Shown piece by piece: positions 27,797 through 41,849 of a stretch of 64,000 bases of DNA (positions are counted from its first letter, which is position 1; the number at the start of each line of letters is the position of its first letter). Below the pieces are notes generated by a model, which saw only the letters and a list, made by a program, of their open reading frames with translations, ran no database searches and was not told the DNA's origin. Source of the DNA: Saxidomus purpurata. Lineage: Eukaryota; Mollusca; Bivalvia; Venerida; Veneridae. The DNA lies in the NCBI GenBank assembly GCA_022818135.1, contig JAFMSR010000001.1:1395921-1459920 (forward strand), in the 5' to 3' direction. The position numbers were made by a program, and so were the translations under genes.

Positions 27797-28698
27797 TTTT
27801 TCTTGCATACTTTATTTGATTTTATTGCAGATTCTACGAGAAAACCGCTTTAAATAGGCCCTACTATGTTGAGCGGTAAATCAAAATTCAGTTGATTAAA
27901 TATAACCCCGCATGGAACCCCTTTGCGTAGGAAATTTGGTAGGTTCACACGCGAATTTACCGCTGTTTATGTATCTAGAGCTAAAAACATAGTGCTTGAT
28001 CGCACCCAAAACTATACTTGATTTACGTTGTGAATCAAAAAAATATCCATTAAATCCTAAACAGAAATTCTCCTTACGCACGTCCAGTTTACTTGATTAA
28101 TGCGACTATACCATCGACATTGACTTAATTAACTGGTTTTGTTTACACAGTGACGTCATTTATCAAGAGAAACTGTGACGTCATTTACCGCCATTTTTTG
28201 TTTTGAAAAAAGTATGATTACAGGTATGTTCTTTGAAAGTGAATATATTCTGTTGCTATACATTCCTAAAATTTGATGCCTGCTTGTGACACTATAAAAA
28301 GCACCATTTCTTTTCGCAATCAACTCTCGCTTCAAAACTTCATGGATATTCGTTACCAACAATTTTCGTAATTTGAACCGTTATTGGTACCCTGAAAATT
28401 CGAACCATTCCTAAAAATTTAAATTCCTGTTACATTAACTTGAAAAATATTGAAGTGTGTGCTTTCTTATGAGACCTTAGTTTACATTTACGAAAAACAT
28501 TCTAATCTTTCACTTGTAAACCGCCGTGAAACGTATCTCGGAAATAAAGTGTTCCAGGTACGAGTTGAATACACGAAAGTAGTTCGGGTGCTGTCAAAGT
28601 AAGCCCGAGATGTACTTTCCCTAGGGAAAGTATAGGCTGATCTCTTCCCTCCTCGTGCTGGGATCCGCCAATACTTTCCCCGGGGGGTATGCAAGAAT
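27646..28698. mobile_element. Roughly 1-kb repeat, copy A, with intact palindrome
   Basis: Shares most of its length with 31915-32855. Landmarks in order: GGATCTTACATGGCCTGCTG, AAAACCGCTTTAAATAGG, GGTAGGTTCACACGCGAATT, a pair of GTGACGTCATTTA motifs near 28150 and 28180, TACTTTCCCTAGGGAAAGTA and terminal GGGGTATGCAAGAAT. It has no transposase-like frame. The left 151 bases are a near-perfect palindrome. TTCTTGCATAC at 27801 and GGTATGCAAGAA at the right end may be short inverted termini. Class is uncertain: non-autonomous DNA element or fold-back element. Confidence 0.75.
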
Positions 28699-31008
28699 AT
28701 ATCTTAAACATAACTACTCTGTTACATAACCCCGGGGCCGCTGTATCTGATAATTAACTCATGGACCAAAGAGCAAAATGTTTTATCTGCAGGCACCGTT
28801 ATGTTGTACATAGTGGCACCGCCATGTTGTAGAGTTATCAATAATAAATGCTTATTGAGCAAAACTTCCTCTTTTTTGCTTATTTTATGAGGTCAAAACA
28901 TGCAAGGAAAAACGTTGCAAATTTTCATTCACGGATTATGTTCAATATTAATCATTTATGTCTATTGAGCGGTATATTGTTTTGCACATTTATAAGGTCA
29001 AAAAACGTACCCCGAAATACCCTAGGGCATTTACAATTGAAATTTTATCCAGTTGTGTAGTTGTTTGAAACCTTTGCTGCGTCTTATTAATTACACAGAG
29101 TAAAGTTTGGAGACGTGTAATATTCAGAACACTCTATAAACTGGCAAAGCTAACAGAAGATTGGACCAACGTAGACAGAAAGCATAGAAAGCAAGGGAGT
29201 ATTTCAATTTCAAAAGAACAGAACAAACCTAACAAGTTGCAAGATGTTAAAAACGATTTTTAAAAGAATTTCTGAAAATGCTGTTTAAGGTGTCAAAAAA
29301 AATGAAACATTAAACCTTTTAATGTTCCTAAGAAAATCGTGCTATCTAGATTGTAGAGTCTATGATCATACCCTGTCTTACTATTCAGTGTATTGCAGTT
29401 GAAAAATACAAAATGCATAACATAGACTAAGTAGGGCTTTGTTGCACGAGCCATCAGAAGTATCATTACGACAGATTTTGACTATTTGGTTGATTTTTTA
29501 TCCAACTTCAAGTACAGTCAAATATTTTATCACTAGCTGTTGGTAATTTTATACTTCGGTATATGAGATGTACATGTATGTTCATGTACTTGCAATTTTC
29601 TCTCAAACCCTTATAATTATGTAATATATATCTATGAGTGGAATAACCATGTATCTGATTTTACTAGCGTTTTTGGTGCTCTAGGGCTGTATATGTTACC
29701 TAAAACATAGATATTATAGACGGATAATGCAGACTTTTAAATATACGTGTATTATCTGGTCATTTAAGTATAGTCAGTCCTAGATCAATAAAAGATGCAC
29801 AAGTTCTAAATGTAATTCTCATCAGTCATCTGAATTCAAGTTTATTTATAGCAATGTTGGACGTATCTGTATACCGCTGTTGTGCGTTATAAATGACCAT
29901 AACAGGCTGATATGTGTGATTCATATGTGTATAAATAATTGATATGGTGGCTGGTAATACAAAGTTCCAATCAATATAACACGTCCCTAGGGATTCCCAA
30001 TGATGTTCCGTGCCTTTATGCTCTTGTCATGGCATAGCTAAATCTTCAAACGCCGTCCCTTGACCGAGAACTTAAAATTTGCAATTATAGTTGCTCATCA
30101 GGACAGAAAGAAGCGTGGGTGACCGAAAAAGCTGGTTTTGCAATAAAAATACGAGTCTCTACAGTAATCAGTAATACCATTTTAGTACAAAACAACTAGC
30201 AAGAGTTGTATATGCTGTTTGTTTTAGTGCATTCGTCCTAAAATAGTTTCCAGATTTTGTAAGTAATCTCGGAAAATTTCAACATGAACCATTTTTTGGT
30301 AATTTTTTTTACCTCATATCCATTTGTTGCGGCAGTTAATCATTCATTGTTAAGGCTATTTAACAAACGCTGAAAATCAATCTTGAACATGTTTTTGCAC
30401 AAACGCTAACTGAAATTGTAACTGGAAACAGCTAAACATAATTACCAAAGGCATCCAAATGATTACAGGATTCACCCTGGCTAATTGTATGTTTGGGATT
30501 GCAAGAACTTCAAATTTCACGTCCAGAACAACTGAAATGTATATGATTACTATATAACATGCAGTTAATAGTGAACATGAATAAACCTCGGAGAATCATG
30601 TTAGACAAACAATGCTCGAAATTGTCGTGCCTTTTATTATTCTCAGATACTGTCTTGGTGTTTTTTTTTATCATGTAACTTTGAGCTCTGTCTATTGTCT
30701 CCATCAGTACCAGAAGAAGAGATTATGGAGATGTGGCAGAATATAGGAAGCTTTCCCTCGTGGGAGTATAGAAGCCAGATTTAATTACCGGAATCTAAGA
30801 CCACCCGATTATTGCGGTTTGACCTTAAAATATACGTCGTAGTAAAACGTCTTCTGGGTGAATGCAGAATCATTCTCTTGTGATGTGATCTGGTTTATTT
30901 TTGTGTCTAGGTTTTTTACTGTGTTATTGTGGTGATAGCTGGATGTTGGTCATTAACAAGCACATGGCGTAATATAGTAGCAGTAAGACCAAATAGTACA
31001 AGGATATA

Positions 31009-31182
31009 CAGTCTAACCTCTCTACAACAACAGAAATGGAACATCAAATTTTGTTTGTTGAGGAGAGGGTGTTGCTCTAGGGGGGTTAATTTATTCATGT
31101 ATCACTGCTTTGGGAAATAAAAAATCTGTCTTAGAAAAGAGCTTTTTGCTCTTCGGAGGTGTTGTTTAGAGTGGTTGGACTG
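31009..31182. mobile_element. Small TA-flanked CAGT...ACTG MITE
   Basis: The left end CAGTCTAACCTCTCT and the reverse complement of the right end, CAGTCCAACCACTCT, differ at two positions. TA dinucleotides flank both ends (31007-31008, 31183-31184). The element is 174 bases with no coding capacity. Its end structure is of the same general type as the element at 50830-51447, but the two differ inside. Confidence 0.75.
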
Positions 31183-31914
31183 TATTGCAGGTGCAACAAC
31201 CACAAATTTGTTAAAATAAGCCTTTCAGAAAAATCAAAGGTTATAATTTAAATACTGATTTATAGTTTAGTTCAGATATCTAGTTCCAAGCGTCATGTAT
31301 GAGTCCTTATATTAGAAACCTTTTCATACATGCCCAGAAATATCACTTAGTATATTATTTCATTAAAGTAATATATGTAACAAAAAAACAAGTAAAAATA
31401 ATAGAAAAGTTATACAATGTATGTATACTTTAACTATGCCTACCAGACGATTAAAGAACGGACGAAAGAACTGACAGAGGAAAACAAGCAAAATTTCATG
31501 TCTACATTGCTAAACAGTCAACACATCAATATCCCTCTTCAATGGGAAACTTTTATGACATATGTTCTTTTTTGTTTCTCTTTATTGTTAACATCCAATA
31601 GGTATTAGTTGGGATTACGTCAATGCCACTTGCTGATCTGAGAAGTGAGAGTACATGTACGTCACAGACGTTATGTAATATTTATATTTCTTTAAGGATT
31701 TCTTAAAGGATTTTAGTTTTTGTCTTTGGCTATTGGGAAAGTATTTACATGTATATTCAAACAGGTATTCCACGGTATGCATTTCATTGAGCAAGAGTTA
31801 CTATCTATTTTTCTTGCATACCGCATCGGGGTATCCGAAATTTTCACCAGTGCTGGAAAATCTTATATTACACCCCCCCCCCACCCCCTATGTACAAATG
31901 TAAAATGACTATGA

Positions 31915-32855
31915 GGATCTTACATGGCCTGCTGTGGAGGACTGGGTTGTTCCGACCAGAGGGAAAGCGGGGGGAGGGGATAGGAGAAAACCGCTTTAAA
32001 TAGGTCCTACTATGTTGAGCGGTAAATCAAAACTTCATGTTGATCAAATATAATTCCCCGCATGGAACCCCTTTGCGTAGGAAATTTGGTAGGTTCACAC
32101 GCGAATTTACCACTGTTTATGTATCTAGAGCTAAAAACATAGTGCTTGATCGCACCCAAAACTATACTTTATTTACGTTGTGAAACAAAAAAAAATATCA
32201 ATTAAATCCAAAACAGAAATTCTCCTGACGCACGTCCAGTTTACTTGATTAATGCGACTATACCATCAACATTGACTTAATTAACTGGTTTTGTTTACAC
32301 AGTGACGTCATTTATCAAGAGAAACTGTGACGTCATTTACCGCCATTTTTTGTTTTGAAAAAAACGTATGATTGCAGGTTTGTTCTTTGAAATGTGAACA
32401 GATTCTGTTGCTATACATTTCTAAAATTTGATGCTCTTGCTTGTGACACCATAAAAAGCACCATTTCTTTTCGCAATCAACTCTCGCTTCAAAACTTCAT
32501 GGATATTCGTTACCAACAATTTTCGTAATTTGAACCGTTATTGCGTACCCTGAAAATTCGAACCATTCCTAAAAATGAAATTCCTGTTACATCGACTTGA
32601 CAAATATTGAAGTGTGTGCTTTCTTATGAGAATCTTAGATTACATTTACGAAAAACATTCTAATCTTTCACATGTAAACCGCCGTGAAACGTATCTCGGA
32701 AATAAAGTGTTCCAGGTACGAGTTGAATACACGAAAGTTGTTCGGATGCTGTCAAGTAAGCCCGAGATGTACTTTCCCTAGGGAAAGTATAGGCTGATCT
32801 CTTCCCTCCGCGTGCTGGGATCCGCCAATACTTTCCCCGGGGGGTATGCAAGAAT
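31915..32855. mobile_element. Roughly 1-kb repeat, copy B, palindrome half lost
   Basis: Starts with the same GGATCTTACATGGCCTGCTG arm as copy A, but after GGGGATAGGAG it jumps directly to AAAACCGCTTTAAATAGG, so the right palindrome arm and about 40 further bases are missing. From there to GGGGTATGCAAGAAT it follows copy A in the same orientation with a few percent substitutions and small indels. TTCTTGCATACC also occurs about 100 bases to its left (31812), possibly the inverted partner of the right end. Confidence 0.75.
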
Positions 32856-32997
32856 TTCGTGTAACGTTATAAACATTGTGACGTCAATTTCCCAAACACA
32901 GCATCTGAATAACGTTTGTTTTATATTAAAATGCATCATTTTGATAAGTTTACATTAAAATATATATTTTAAAGTGCAAGACGGTATGCAAGAAATA

Positions 32998-33129
32998 GTT
33001 TCTACCATGAGATATATGGTTCAGATGGAAATATCCGTCATCTCTGGTTACTGCTTCGCGCCAAAACAGTTACCCTCGCTGACGGATATTTCGATCTGAA
33101 CGGCATGTAATAATGCTCATGGAAGAAAC
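32998..33129. repeat. Fold-back element, 132 bp
   Basis: GTTTCTACCATGAG at the left pairs with CTCATGGAAGAAAC at the right, and GGTTCAGATGGAAATATCCG (33018-) pairs with CGGATATTTCGATCTGAAC (33083-33101). The inner parts GGTTACTG and CAGTTACC also pair. It sits about 140 bases past copy B, right beside another GGTATGCAAGAA (32983-32994). Confidence 0.75.
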
Positions 33130-36100
33130 ATATAAGATTGCATGTATTACGTCCATTTTGTTAAGATGCTTGTCCGTCTTTAATTTCAGACAGTATCATT
33201 AGCTTCGCTGTGGAAAGGATCTACATTGGTCGCAAAGTAACAGTCACTTGCCACCAGAGGGATAACAGTTTAAAATCGGTAAACAAAGTATTACTAATTA
33301 TTATCAGCCTTTTTAATTAATTTTCCGAGAGCGCTTTAACTAAACAATATTGCTTTCAATATAGTCTCCAAAGAGAGTTCCAATTAATACAAAAGGTTAA
33401 TTGATCTGTGTTCACAAACATAACAGAAAATGGAAACTTTTTAAGTTTTCTATTCTGTTTTATCGACTTTTATAAATATGTATCTATATCGTCATTACCT
33501 ATCAATTTGTTCTATCAACCATATTTTATACTGCCAGTTTTCTATGATTACCTAACATGTTGTTACATCACGACCTTAAAGATGATGCGGCCCCCTGTAT
33601 CACCATACGTTTTACCAATATTACAACAGTATATCGATCGCGGCCGCATCACATGCTTTTTCTTGAAACAACAAATACCGTTGCACCGACAATCGCTTTA
33701 TAAAACCAGTAATATCGAATGCTCTATGAGCCTGATCATTGTCTTGTTGAATAATAATACAGAAGCCTTTAGACCAACACACTTAGGCCACACAAAAGTT
33801 TATGTATAATTATCTGAAAGACTTGTAATTCATGAATATGCATTTAAAAGAAAAAGCCAACGATACATGTCTGAAATTGTGCTTGTATGCTATGGTGCAT
33901 ACATGTTTTAAAGGCCAATTTTCTGGAAAACTGGAAGGTAAAAGAAAAATTGTATATTTAAGAAGAATTTGCGGTCGTCTGCTTAGTTTGTGTCTATATT
34001 TTATGTTTTGAAAATGCAAGTTCCTGGCATTTTTGAAATTCACAGAATGACTGAACAATTGGTATGACCAAATATCATTGAGGAAAGTACATGTAAACAT
34101 TTGTTGTAAACAGCGTGCAATCAATGGCGTTTATTCCAATCGAAGGCAGTTACCTGAAAACCCATATAATTATCACAGTTAAATTGAATGAAAGCCTATA
34201 GCAATAAGTTGTGATTTTAATTTCGTGCCCCGCTGTGCTAAATTGCAGTCATTGCAAATATACAAGGGCAATTATTTGCACTATGAAAAATCCATAGAAA
34301 TCCATAAAACTGCATCGCTTCTTTAGAGCCAGCAGTAGATTGCAACGTGACTGTAGATGATAGCGTAGCCGGCAGAGCAAACAGTGTTCAGTACATAAAC
34401 TAAGACACAAAACTCGTTTAATATCTTTAAATTGTAAATTCAAATAAAGTTTAGGTTTTGTCGATTTGGTAGTATAGATACATGACTTAATTACTGATGT
34501 GCCCACACGAATTGTGGCCTAGTAACAGAATGAAACGACAGACTACTAGACTACACATGGTACATCTCCGTTCAAAGTGCTCTATAGTACGAATCAAGAG
34601 AATGCTAATTGACTATTAAGCACAAATGTATGATGTATATTTATGCTCAAATACTAGAGTCACAACTGGCTGTCAAATTCACACATGGTAATACTGTTTG
34701 CGGCACAGATAGCGTGACACAACTCACCATGCTTTATTTAGAATTAACGAAATTACAAAATTTCAAAACATATTGCACATCTTAGCATCTACCAGTTATA
34801 ACATTCAGAAAAAATAAGAATGTACAACCGTAGCACTGTCAGTCAGATAAGGCAGATAAATGTTGATTCATCATCAACAACAACAGTTTATTCAACAATT
34901 TAAGTGCCTGTAAAATTAAAACATGATACAGATTTCAAAGTAAAATGTATGTGAATTTAACACCAACAGCAATCTTTTTCAGCAGTACTTCTATCCTACG
35001 ACAGTATTCTATATCAGGCGTGAATCATTTCATCAAATCTCTCAACAGTAGCAACTAATGAACTCAAAACATTAAACATAAAATACTCTTACTCTAGCCT
35101 CATTCCGTCTATAGACTGCAATCGATGCGGTCTAATCCCATGGAGAGAGCAACGGAATAATAACCGCTTCACGCACGGTCGAACTGAAAATTTTGGCCTA
35201 GGCTTTGAGCGCAGTTATATGATTAATTTAGAAGCAATCAAGACACTGTCTCGGAAAATAGAATAATGTTGGGAAATTTGGTTTCCTGATGAAAAATTGA
35301 AGGACTCGATGTGATCATAATTATTTTTATGTCATTCTGTTAGGAAACCTAGGTCACCTTATACAAATGCGTTACAGTATACAGCCAAGACCTTGTGCTG
35401 GCCAAGAAACCTAGATAAACAACTTCTGAGCATATGAAGCGGCAATCATATTCGCCTTAAATGGAAGGTTACTGTGCCAAAGCTCGCTATATATCCTCTA
35501 TTTATGTAGAAATTTCGTGCAAAAGCTAAGCAGCTGTGCAATGAAAATGCAATTTAATGGGAGGTAATCCAACAGTTTGTAACGATAAAATCTCCATGTA
35601 TACATTGTCTGTCGATCTTTCGATGTGATCAACAAGACAGCAAAAAGAACGCAAAATTATTCCATTTTAGTGTCCCAAGCTAAAACCCTTACCTCTCTGT
35701 TATAGAATTGTTATGCAACGAGAAAAAGAATTCAAACTAGTGCCGGTACACATTTGTGGTAATATATGCCTACCCAGTACCCAGACGAAACTAAGTATAT
35801 TGTACACAGGCATACAGACACACAAACACAATCTGCAGACACAATATAAGAAAAAGAACAATATAGACAATTGACTATACTTTCGTTAAATCGTACAGCA
35901 GACGACAAACAAAATGAAACAGGTTACCTACATTATGGGCTACATAGGGTACAATACAAATAAGAAACAAGTCAGTCACATGCTGAACTCCGAGACAAGA
36001 CTATCTGAGTAAGCCATTGTTGATATCACAACTGTCATGTCAATTTCAAGTCTTGACAAGCTTATTTAACTCAAGTGCGTGGTATGGTTTGTTTACTCCT

Positions 36101-39100
36101 TTTAATGGATTGAGGGATGATTCTTCTAATAAAAGAAAGCAAATTTTCAAGAACTTATTGTTTGTTGCTATAGTTGCAATAACGCGATATCAACAGACGA
36201 CACCAACAAAGAGATAACAACTGATGACACGCCTTTCTTAAGCAGTGACGTCCATGGTCATTTTTTTTTTAAGTTTAACGGGAATTCTTATATGATAAAC
36301 ATAATCGTTACTAGGGGGTGCGGAGAAGTTTCCGTGAAAGGTACTATTGTTCGTATATAAGAGAAAATGTAACAGAAAGTTGTTTTCAGAGTGAATCCGG
36401 ATATTTTTTATTACACCGTTCAGACTAGCATACTCCTTTTTATAAAATTGTTGCTGTGCTTCGACAAACGCCTTTGATACACAACATTAAAATTGATCGC
36501 ATTTCTCCAAGAATTTTTTTTTTATAATAATCTCTTTCCTTGCTATTTCATGGAAATTTACAATTTTGAATTGTCTTTGCTGCCAGCTCGAAGGGAGAGG
36601 AAAACAGACGGTTTAAACAAGAAATTAAATGAAATTGAATCAAAAATGAGAAGAAAAAAATAGTCCCATTTAAAGTGACTCAGTTCACATCCTAAGGAAA
36701 AGCGGTATGTTCAAGTCCACAATAATTGTGAGCGATACATGTAACTGGAATTAATTTTGCCACCAAGATTTTGCAATATTCATGACGGGAGAAATGTTTG
36801 CTGTGTATATAGCCGATTTATATCCTCTTTCTTACATTTGCCGCGAGAAACTGAATGATTTATAAAATCACTGACACGCACATCTTGTATATCGCATTGT
36901 TTTCACTTGTCGTCTGCCTGCGGATGGATATATTTCTGGCTTAAATAGATTTTACTTGGATGTAGGTCATAATATCTCAAACTTAATAACTGATTCTATG
37001 TTTAAGCAAGTTAGCGGCAACCATGCGAAAGAATCGAACCGATGTATAAAACAGAAATACATGTAGTTACAAAATGTAAACAAATATTATGGTTGAGTTT
37101 GCACTTGTCTACTTCATGCAGTGCGTTTAATTAATTTCAAAAAACAACAAAAGTTTAAATGAATAATCAGTCTATTGGCTGCATAAGACAATCATTTATG
37201 TTAAAGTATTGTACAACTGGTCATTGAATTTGTATAGATATGAAACAAAATAACTTGGCACGACATCAAAAATTCGTATTAATCTAATTGTTTTCAGTAC
37301 AGGAAGCGCACTTCCCATGTATATTGTGCCAATTAGGAGAAATGAAATATTGACTAAAATGCATTTACACCACACGCTTAAACGACCATACATATCAATT
37401 TTAGTCAATATGGCGCTGTAAAATACACTAGCAGACGAGGTTTGCAGCTATCAATATTGGTGGTACATTGACACACTTAAGATTACTCAGAATTTCAAGT
37501 AATAAAACGTATGCGCAAAATGATAAATATAAGTCGTATCAAAGCTGTCAGTCGATGGAAAATACCTTTATGTATGAAAAGTAACAGCAAAACTTGCATC
37601 TTTTTATAATTCGAATTTACTGTATATATAATGGAGAAGATCGTACAATTGACACTGACCTATTTGCAGTAAGTCTTCTTTACTTTCATTAAAAGTACAT
37701 TATTCTCATCATTTTTAATATCCTTGAAACATAGAATATAGCACTGGCTCTTTATTTATCATTTTCCGCATTTGTCTCTCTGTTTCTAAAAGTATATAGC
37801 AAGACATTTAGCGACTCTAAGCACTCTACCACGGAGAGCTTATGTCCCTTTGTTGAGATCAGACGAATTTATTCAAACATTGAATTTTTCTTTTTTTAGA
37901 CATCCCTTGAAAAGAAGATGGTGCATACTTCTAAAACATGAACTATAATGTAATATCCCTTGGTATTAGTAAACATTAGACAACTTTATAGATAAAAGAA
38001 CAAACAGGCAAAAAAGAAATGCAAACATTGCATGTGAACAGTGTGGATTATATATGTTATACTCAATGTGATAATGCATATGTATATGGAATTAAAAAGA
38101 CGTGACAATTCACTTACCAAATAGTTCGTTAAATTTCCTCGTAGAATTTAAAACGCATTAGTTCACGAAGTAATCCCAAAGGAACGAAATGCAGAAAGTA
38201 GTGTCCTTAAAGCGACATTGTAGATTACGCGCACAGAAAATGCATGTAATTCGTACATTTAGCGTTACATAATTAATTAAAATGTTCCCCTTTAGTCGCA
38301 ATTGTCACTGATAACTGTCAAGGCAGATAGTTTTAATAATGTAACTTACATAACTGTACACACGGATAATATTGTAGCTACCTCATACAGTTGCGCCTAT
38401 ATAAATAAGCTGAAAACTCAGTTATAAAGCCATGAACATACAAACATGCGTACACGAGCACTTCTACTGCAAACCTCGGAATTACAATCCACGCCACCGT
38501 TGCCTCAATCAGAAATCCCGAAAAACACCTCTTTTAAAGCGTTCCATTTTCAAAAAAAAAATACTTAAACTTGTTGGAGGTGAACTTTTGCTTTAAACAG
38601 AGCATCGTGCAAACGTTCCATTTTCAAAAGAATCATTCGTACCTATGACAATTTGTCTCAAAATGTATATATTAAATTCGAATTTAATACTAAATAATTC
38701 GCATGCTTAGCCGTTATATCAATCTATTTACCCAATTAAAGAGATTAAAATACCCGCTTTAATTTGTTATCAACTTATTTATTATTGATAAGACAATAGA
38801 TTTCTACAAGATATTTGTTTAGATTTAATAAGGTATTTTAATGATATCTAATTAATTAAATCCCAGCTATCAAATACATTTGCATGGAGTACAATAGATA
38901 GATATAGTCAAAGACAACTTTAAAAATGTATATAAAACTACTTTTGTTACTATACATAAGGCACTATCATATACTACATTTGAAAAGACATGTCATTTTA
39001 AATTTAAAGTAATGGTTTAAGAGGCGTGTTTAAGATTAAACTGTTCGAATAACCTTAAGGAACAAGAGCGGGTTAACTTTTGTGACCTTTATGTGATGCA

Positions 39101-41339
39101 TATGACCTTGTGACATCACTCAGTGGTGGCTGTAAACTAATATTTTTTATGATGACTGGCAGGTGACTTATTTTAAAATTTGGTCAATAAACGTACTTGA
39201 TAGTGCAAAAGTAGATATGAGTAAACAAAGGTTGGTTCCTTGGTATCTTTAAATTACTTCTTTTATAGTGTTTTTTTTTTCATTGGTATGGTATATGTTT
39301 GACCTAAACTGAAACTAGTGAAGCATGTGTTGAAGTTGTCAGTTGTCATCATGCACTGACCATTAGTGAAAGCATCTGTAACTGGATGATTGATAATTCG
39401 TTTTTAATTTCTATCTACATGTAATCTCTATTCTAGATATAATTTCTATTCTAAAGTGAACACTGGCTAACTAAAGTCAAATCAAACCATTGAACATACA
39501 GCTTAAAACATTTACAAATTCTAAATTGAAACGCATAAACCACTGTTGCCAGCAACAAAATAACTGAATAATTAAACGCGTTTGAAGAAATTCAATTAAA
39601 ATTGAAATAAGTGGTTAATACAGATAAATCATGTCAACTGAAAGTGTTTTGTGACGTATCATGCTACATATAAGCGAAATTTGTTAGTAGAAATCAGTAT
39701 GATAGGAAATATGTTTTTACCCGTTTTCTTTATTTTAATTAGACCATGAATGCAACTTTAGTTTTAATTCTCGTGTTAATTATCTTGGTTGAGTGTATAA
39801 GTAAAGCAGTCTAAAACTTAGATTTAAAAACGTAATTAATTATGTGATCCGGCTCTACCATTTTTTGTTTTGTTGAAGAGAGGTAAATTCTATATTGTTT
39901 GGTTGTATCCAATATATTTGTCTGTTTATATGATAGTAGATATAGTGTTTTAACTAAACCTAGGACCGGGGTCCAGTTCTAGTGCAATGAAATGTCAGGA
40001 CAAGAAGCCACAGGAACGACACGGAGCATATTGATAACCCTAAGGTATTAATAAATGCAATTGCTAACATATCCACGGATTACATGTCCTCATTAGATGT
40101 ATAGATAGGTAACTGGACGTCTTATCTAAATTAATATGTAACAAAAGCACGACAGAATGTTGTAGTAATCAAATAATTTATAGATTTTGATCATAATCAA
40201 GGTCACAAGTAGAACAATATATCCAGGTCTTCATTGAATTAACACTGGATTAGGGCAATAGAGCAACGCCATAAATTATTCATTATATCCTTTGCATAGT
40301 TAATAGATATACATGCATGTATATATTACTGGTATACTATGGTTAGACAAAGTAGTTTTTATCTCGTGCGATCAATGATTGTATTGTAACAAAAAGTTAT
40401 GATTTATGAATTCTTCAATCAAATATAACAATTTTTTTAAATTCTCATAAGATAATTTAATCGAAGTGTTGTATTGGCGACCTTGTACAAAACAACTTTT
40501 TTTAAACTTTTGTTTATTGCTAACCTTTGAAGGTAATAAATGAGTTAATAGTGTTAAACATAATATGGTTTGCAAAGTAGGCCTTCCATATATTATACAA
40601 TAATTATCAAACACCTTTATGTGCTATTGAATGTTATATGTAAAAGAAGATAAGCTGTATATGCTTAATACTAATAAACTATATGTTCTGTTCTGTATAT
40701 GTTCTAAGACGAATTCGACAAATACTGGAATATTTGGAAAACAGTATACATGACTGTGTGAATGAAAAATTCTACACTATTGTAAACAATTAATCTGGCA
40801 GGCTCATAAAGATGACAAATAGAAATTAGCGAAAAAACGACAAATAAACGCATTCATGAGCAAAATCTGGGGAGAAGTCCGTTAATTTTCACTAAAATTC
40901 ATCAGTGTAAATCATTTCCACTGTCACACTTAAACCAATGGTTTGTACTCTGTATCCGCTTATTTCTGTTGTACTTACCTGTTTCACACTGACGCAATAA
41001 ATAATTTGAAAATGTAAACTGTCCAAAAATGTCGAGACAGTTCATATCATACATGTATATACGTTGTAACGTTTACTATTGTATATGCTTACTAAATATA
41101 CCATATCTTCAACACTTTATATTTGTAAGAATTGCATTCTACTGCATTAAACTTAAAAAGAAATATGTTATGAGAGCAACCTTGAAAAACATTGAAAATT
41201 CTGCAGGAGAGGGATAAAATAAACGATAAGTTTTGTAACTATAACTTAATTTCATAACTGAACTCTTTTTTCCCCATAGTTTGTGCGGTATCATTTCTTT
41301 TTTTTCCCAACAAATTATACATGGAGCTACGTTGATAAG
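33130..41339. other. Gene-free AT-rich stretch
   Basis: The longest frame, 133 codons at 33408-33809, is low-complexity and starts with a non-ATG codon. Another of 104 codons lies on the minus strand at 33810-34124. ATGGAGAAGATCG at 37631 followed by a GTAAGT donor resembles a tiny first exon, unsupported by anything downstream. No repeats of note were seen. Confidence 0.5.
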
Positions 41340-41525
41340 TTTTAAGGTCAAAGTGCCATATGCGGCCGTACAACTGAATTTGTATAAAATCAGAATTGGT
41401 GAGAAGTATAGCAACCGACTGACACCTGCTTCCTGGAATTCTACCAAAAGAAGGAACTGTGGCGGTCTTGGTCAAACTGACCTGGATTCGAACCAAAGCT
41501 ACGACTGACCTACGGCGACTATATA
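41340..41525 (-). repeat. tRNA-derived SINE fragment, second family
   Basis: On the minus strand GGTTCGAATCC (+ 41484-41494) is a perfect pol III box B. It is followed by CAGTTTGACC, AATTCCAGGAAGCAGGTGTC and a further 100 bases. The CCAGGAAGC segment resembles a conserved central domain of invertebrate SINEs (from memory). No intact box A is seen 5' of box B. Open frames across it on both strands are incidental. Confidence 0.5.
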
Positions 41526-41849
41526 CCTCATGTGTAACAACAGTAGTAAAGACATTCATTTTACACTTTAATATTTTCATGATTGTGTATTGCTTTCACA
41601 GTTACTAAGTTAACAGCGGTTTGAAAATTGCAGTTAGCTCATCTTTCTGATAGACAGAAGTCCACCCCATATCAGTCATCGTCAATCGAAATAAATTTCA
41701 TTATGCGAGGACATTTGCATAACTAAAGAGAAACTCTAATCACGTGACTATGATTCAGCAGTCCGTGTATGCAAAGGTAAATTAGTTACTCACACTTGAG
41801 GCATTGTCTCAATTCTGCACACACGCACCCAGCAAAAGAAAACATGTAG

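Noticed and set aside
27557..27853. Overlapping frames on both strands
   Set aside because: They lie on the 151-bp palindrome, so the arms give mirror-image open frames; no coding evidence.
28488..28711. Minus-strand frames, nearly repeated at 32660-32851
   Set aside because: Similarity comes from the two copies of the 1-kb element. The frames are not maintained: a one-base length difference changes the reading in copy B.
33408..33809. 133-codon frame on the + strand
   Set aside because: Starts at a non-ATG codon, is rich in F/Y/I/L as expected from AT-rich DNA, and has no recognisable domain; frames of this size are expected by chance in this much sequence.
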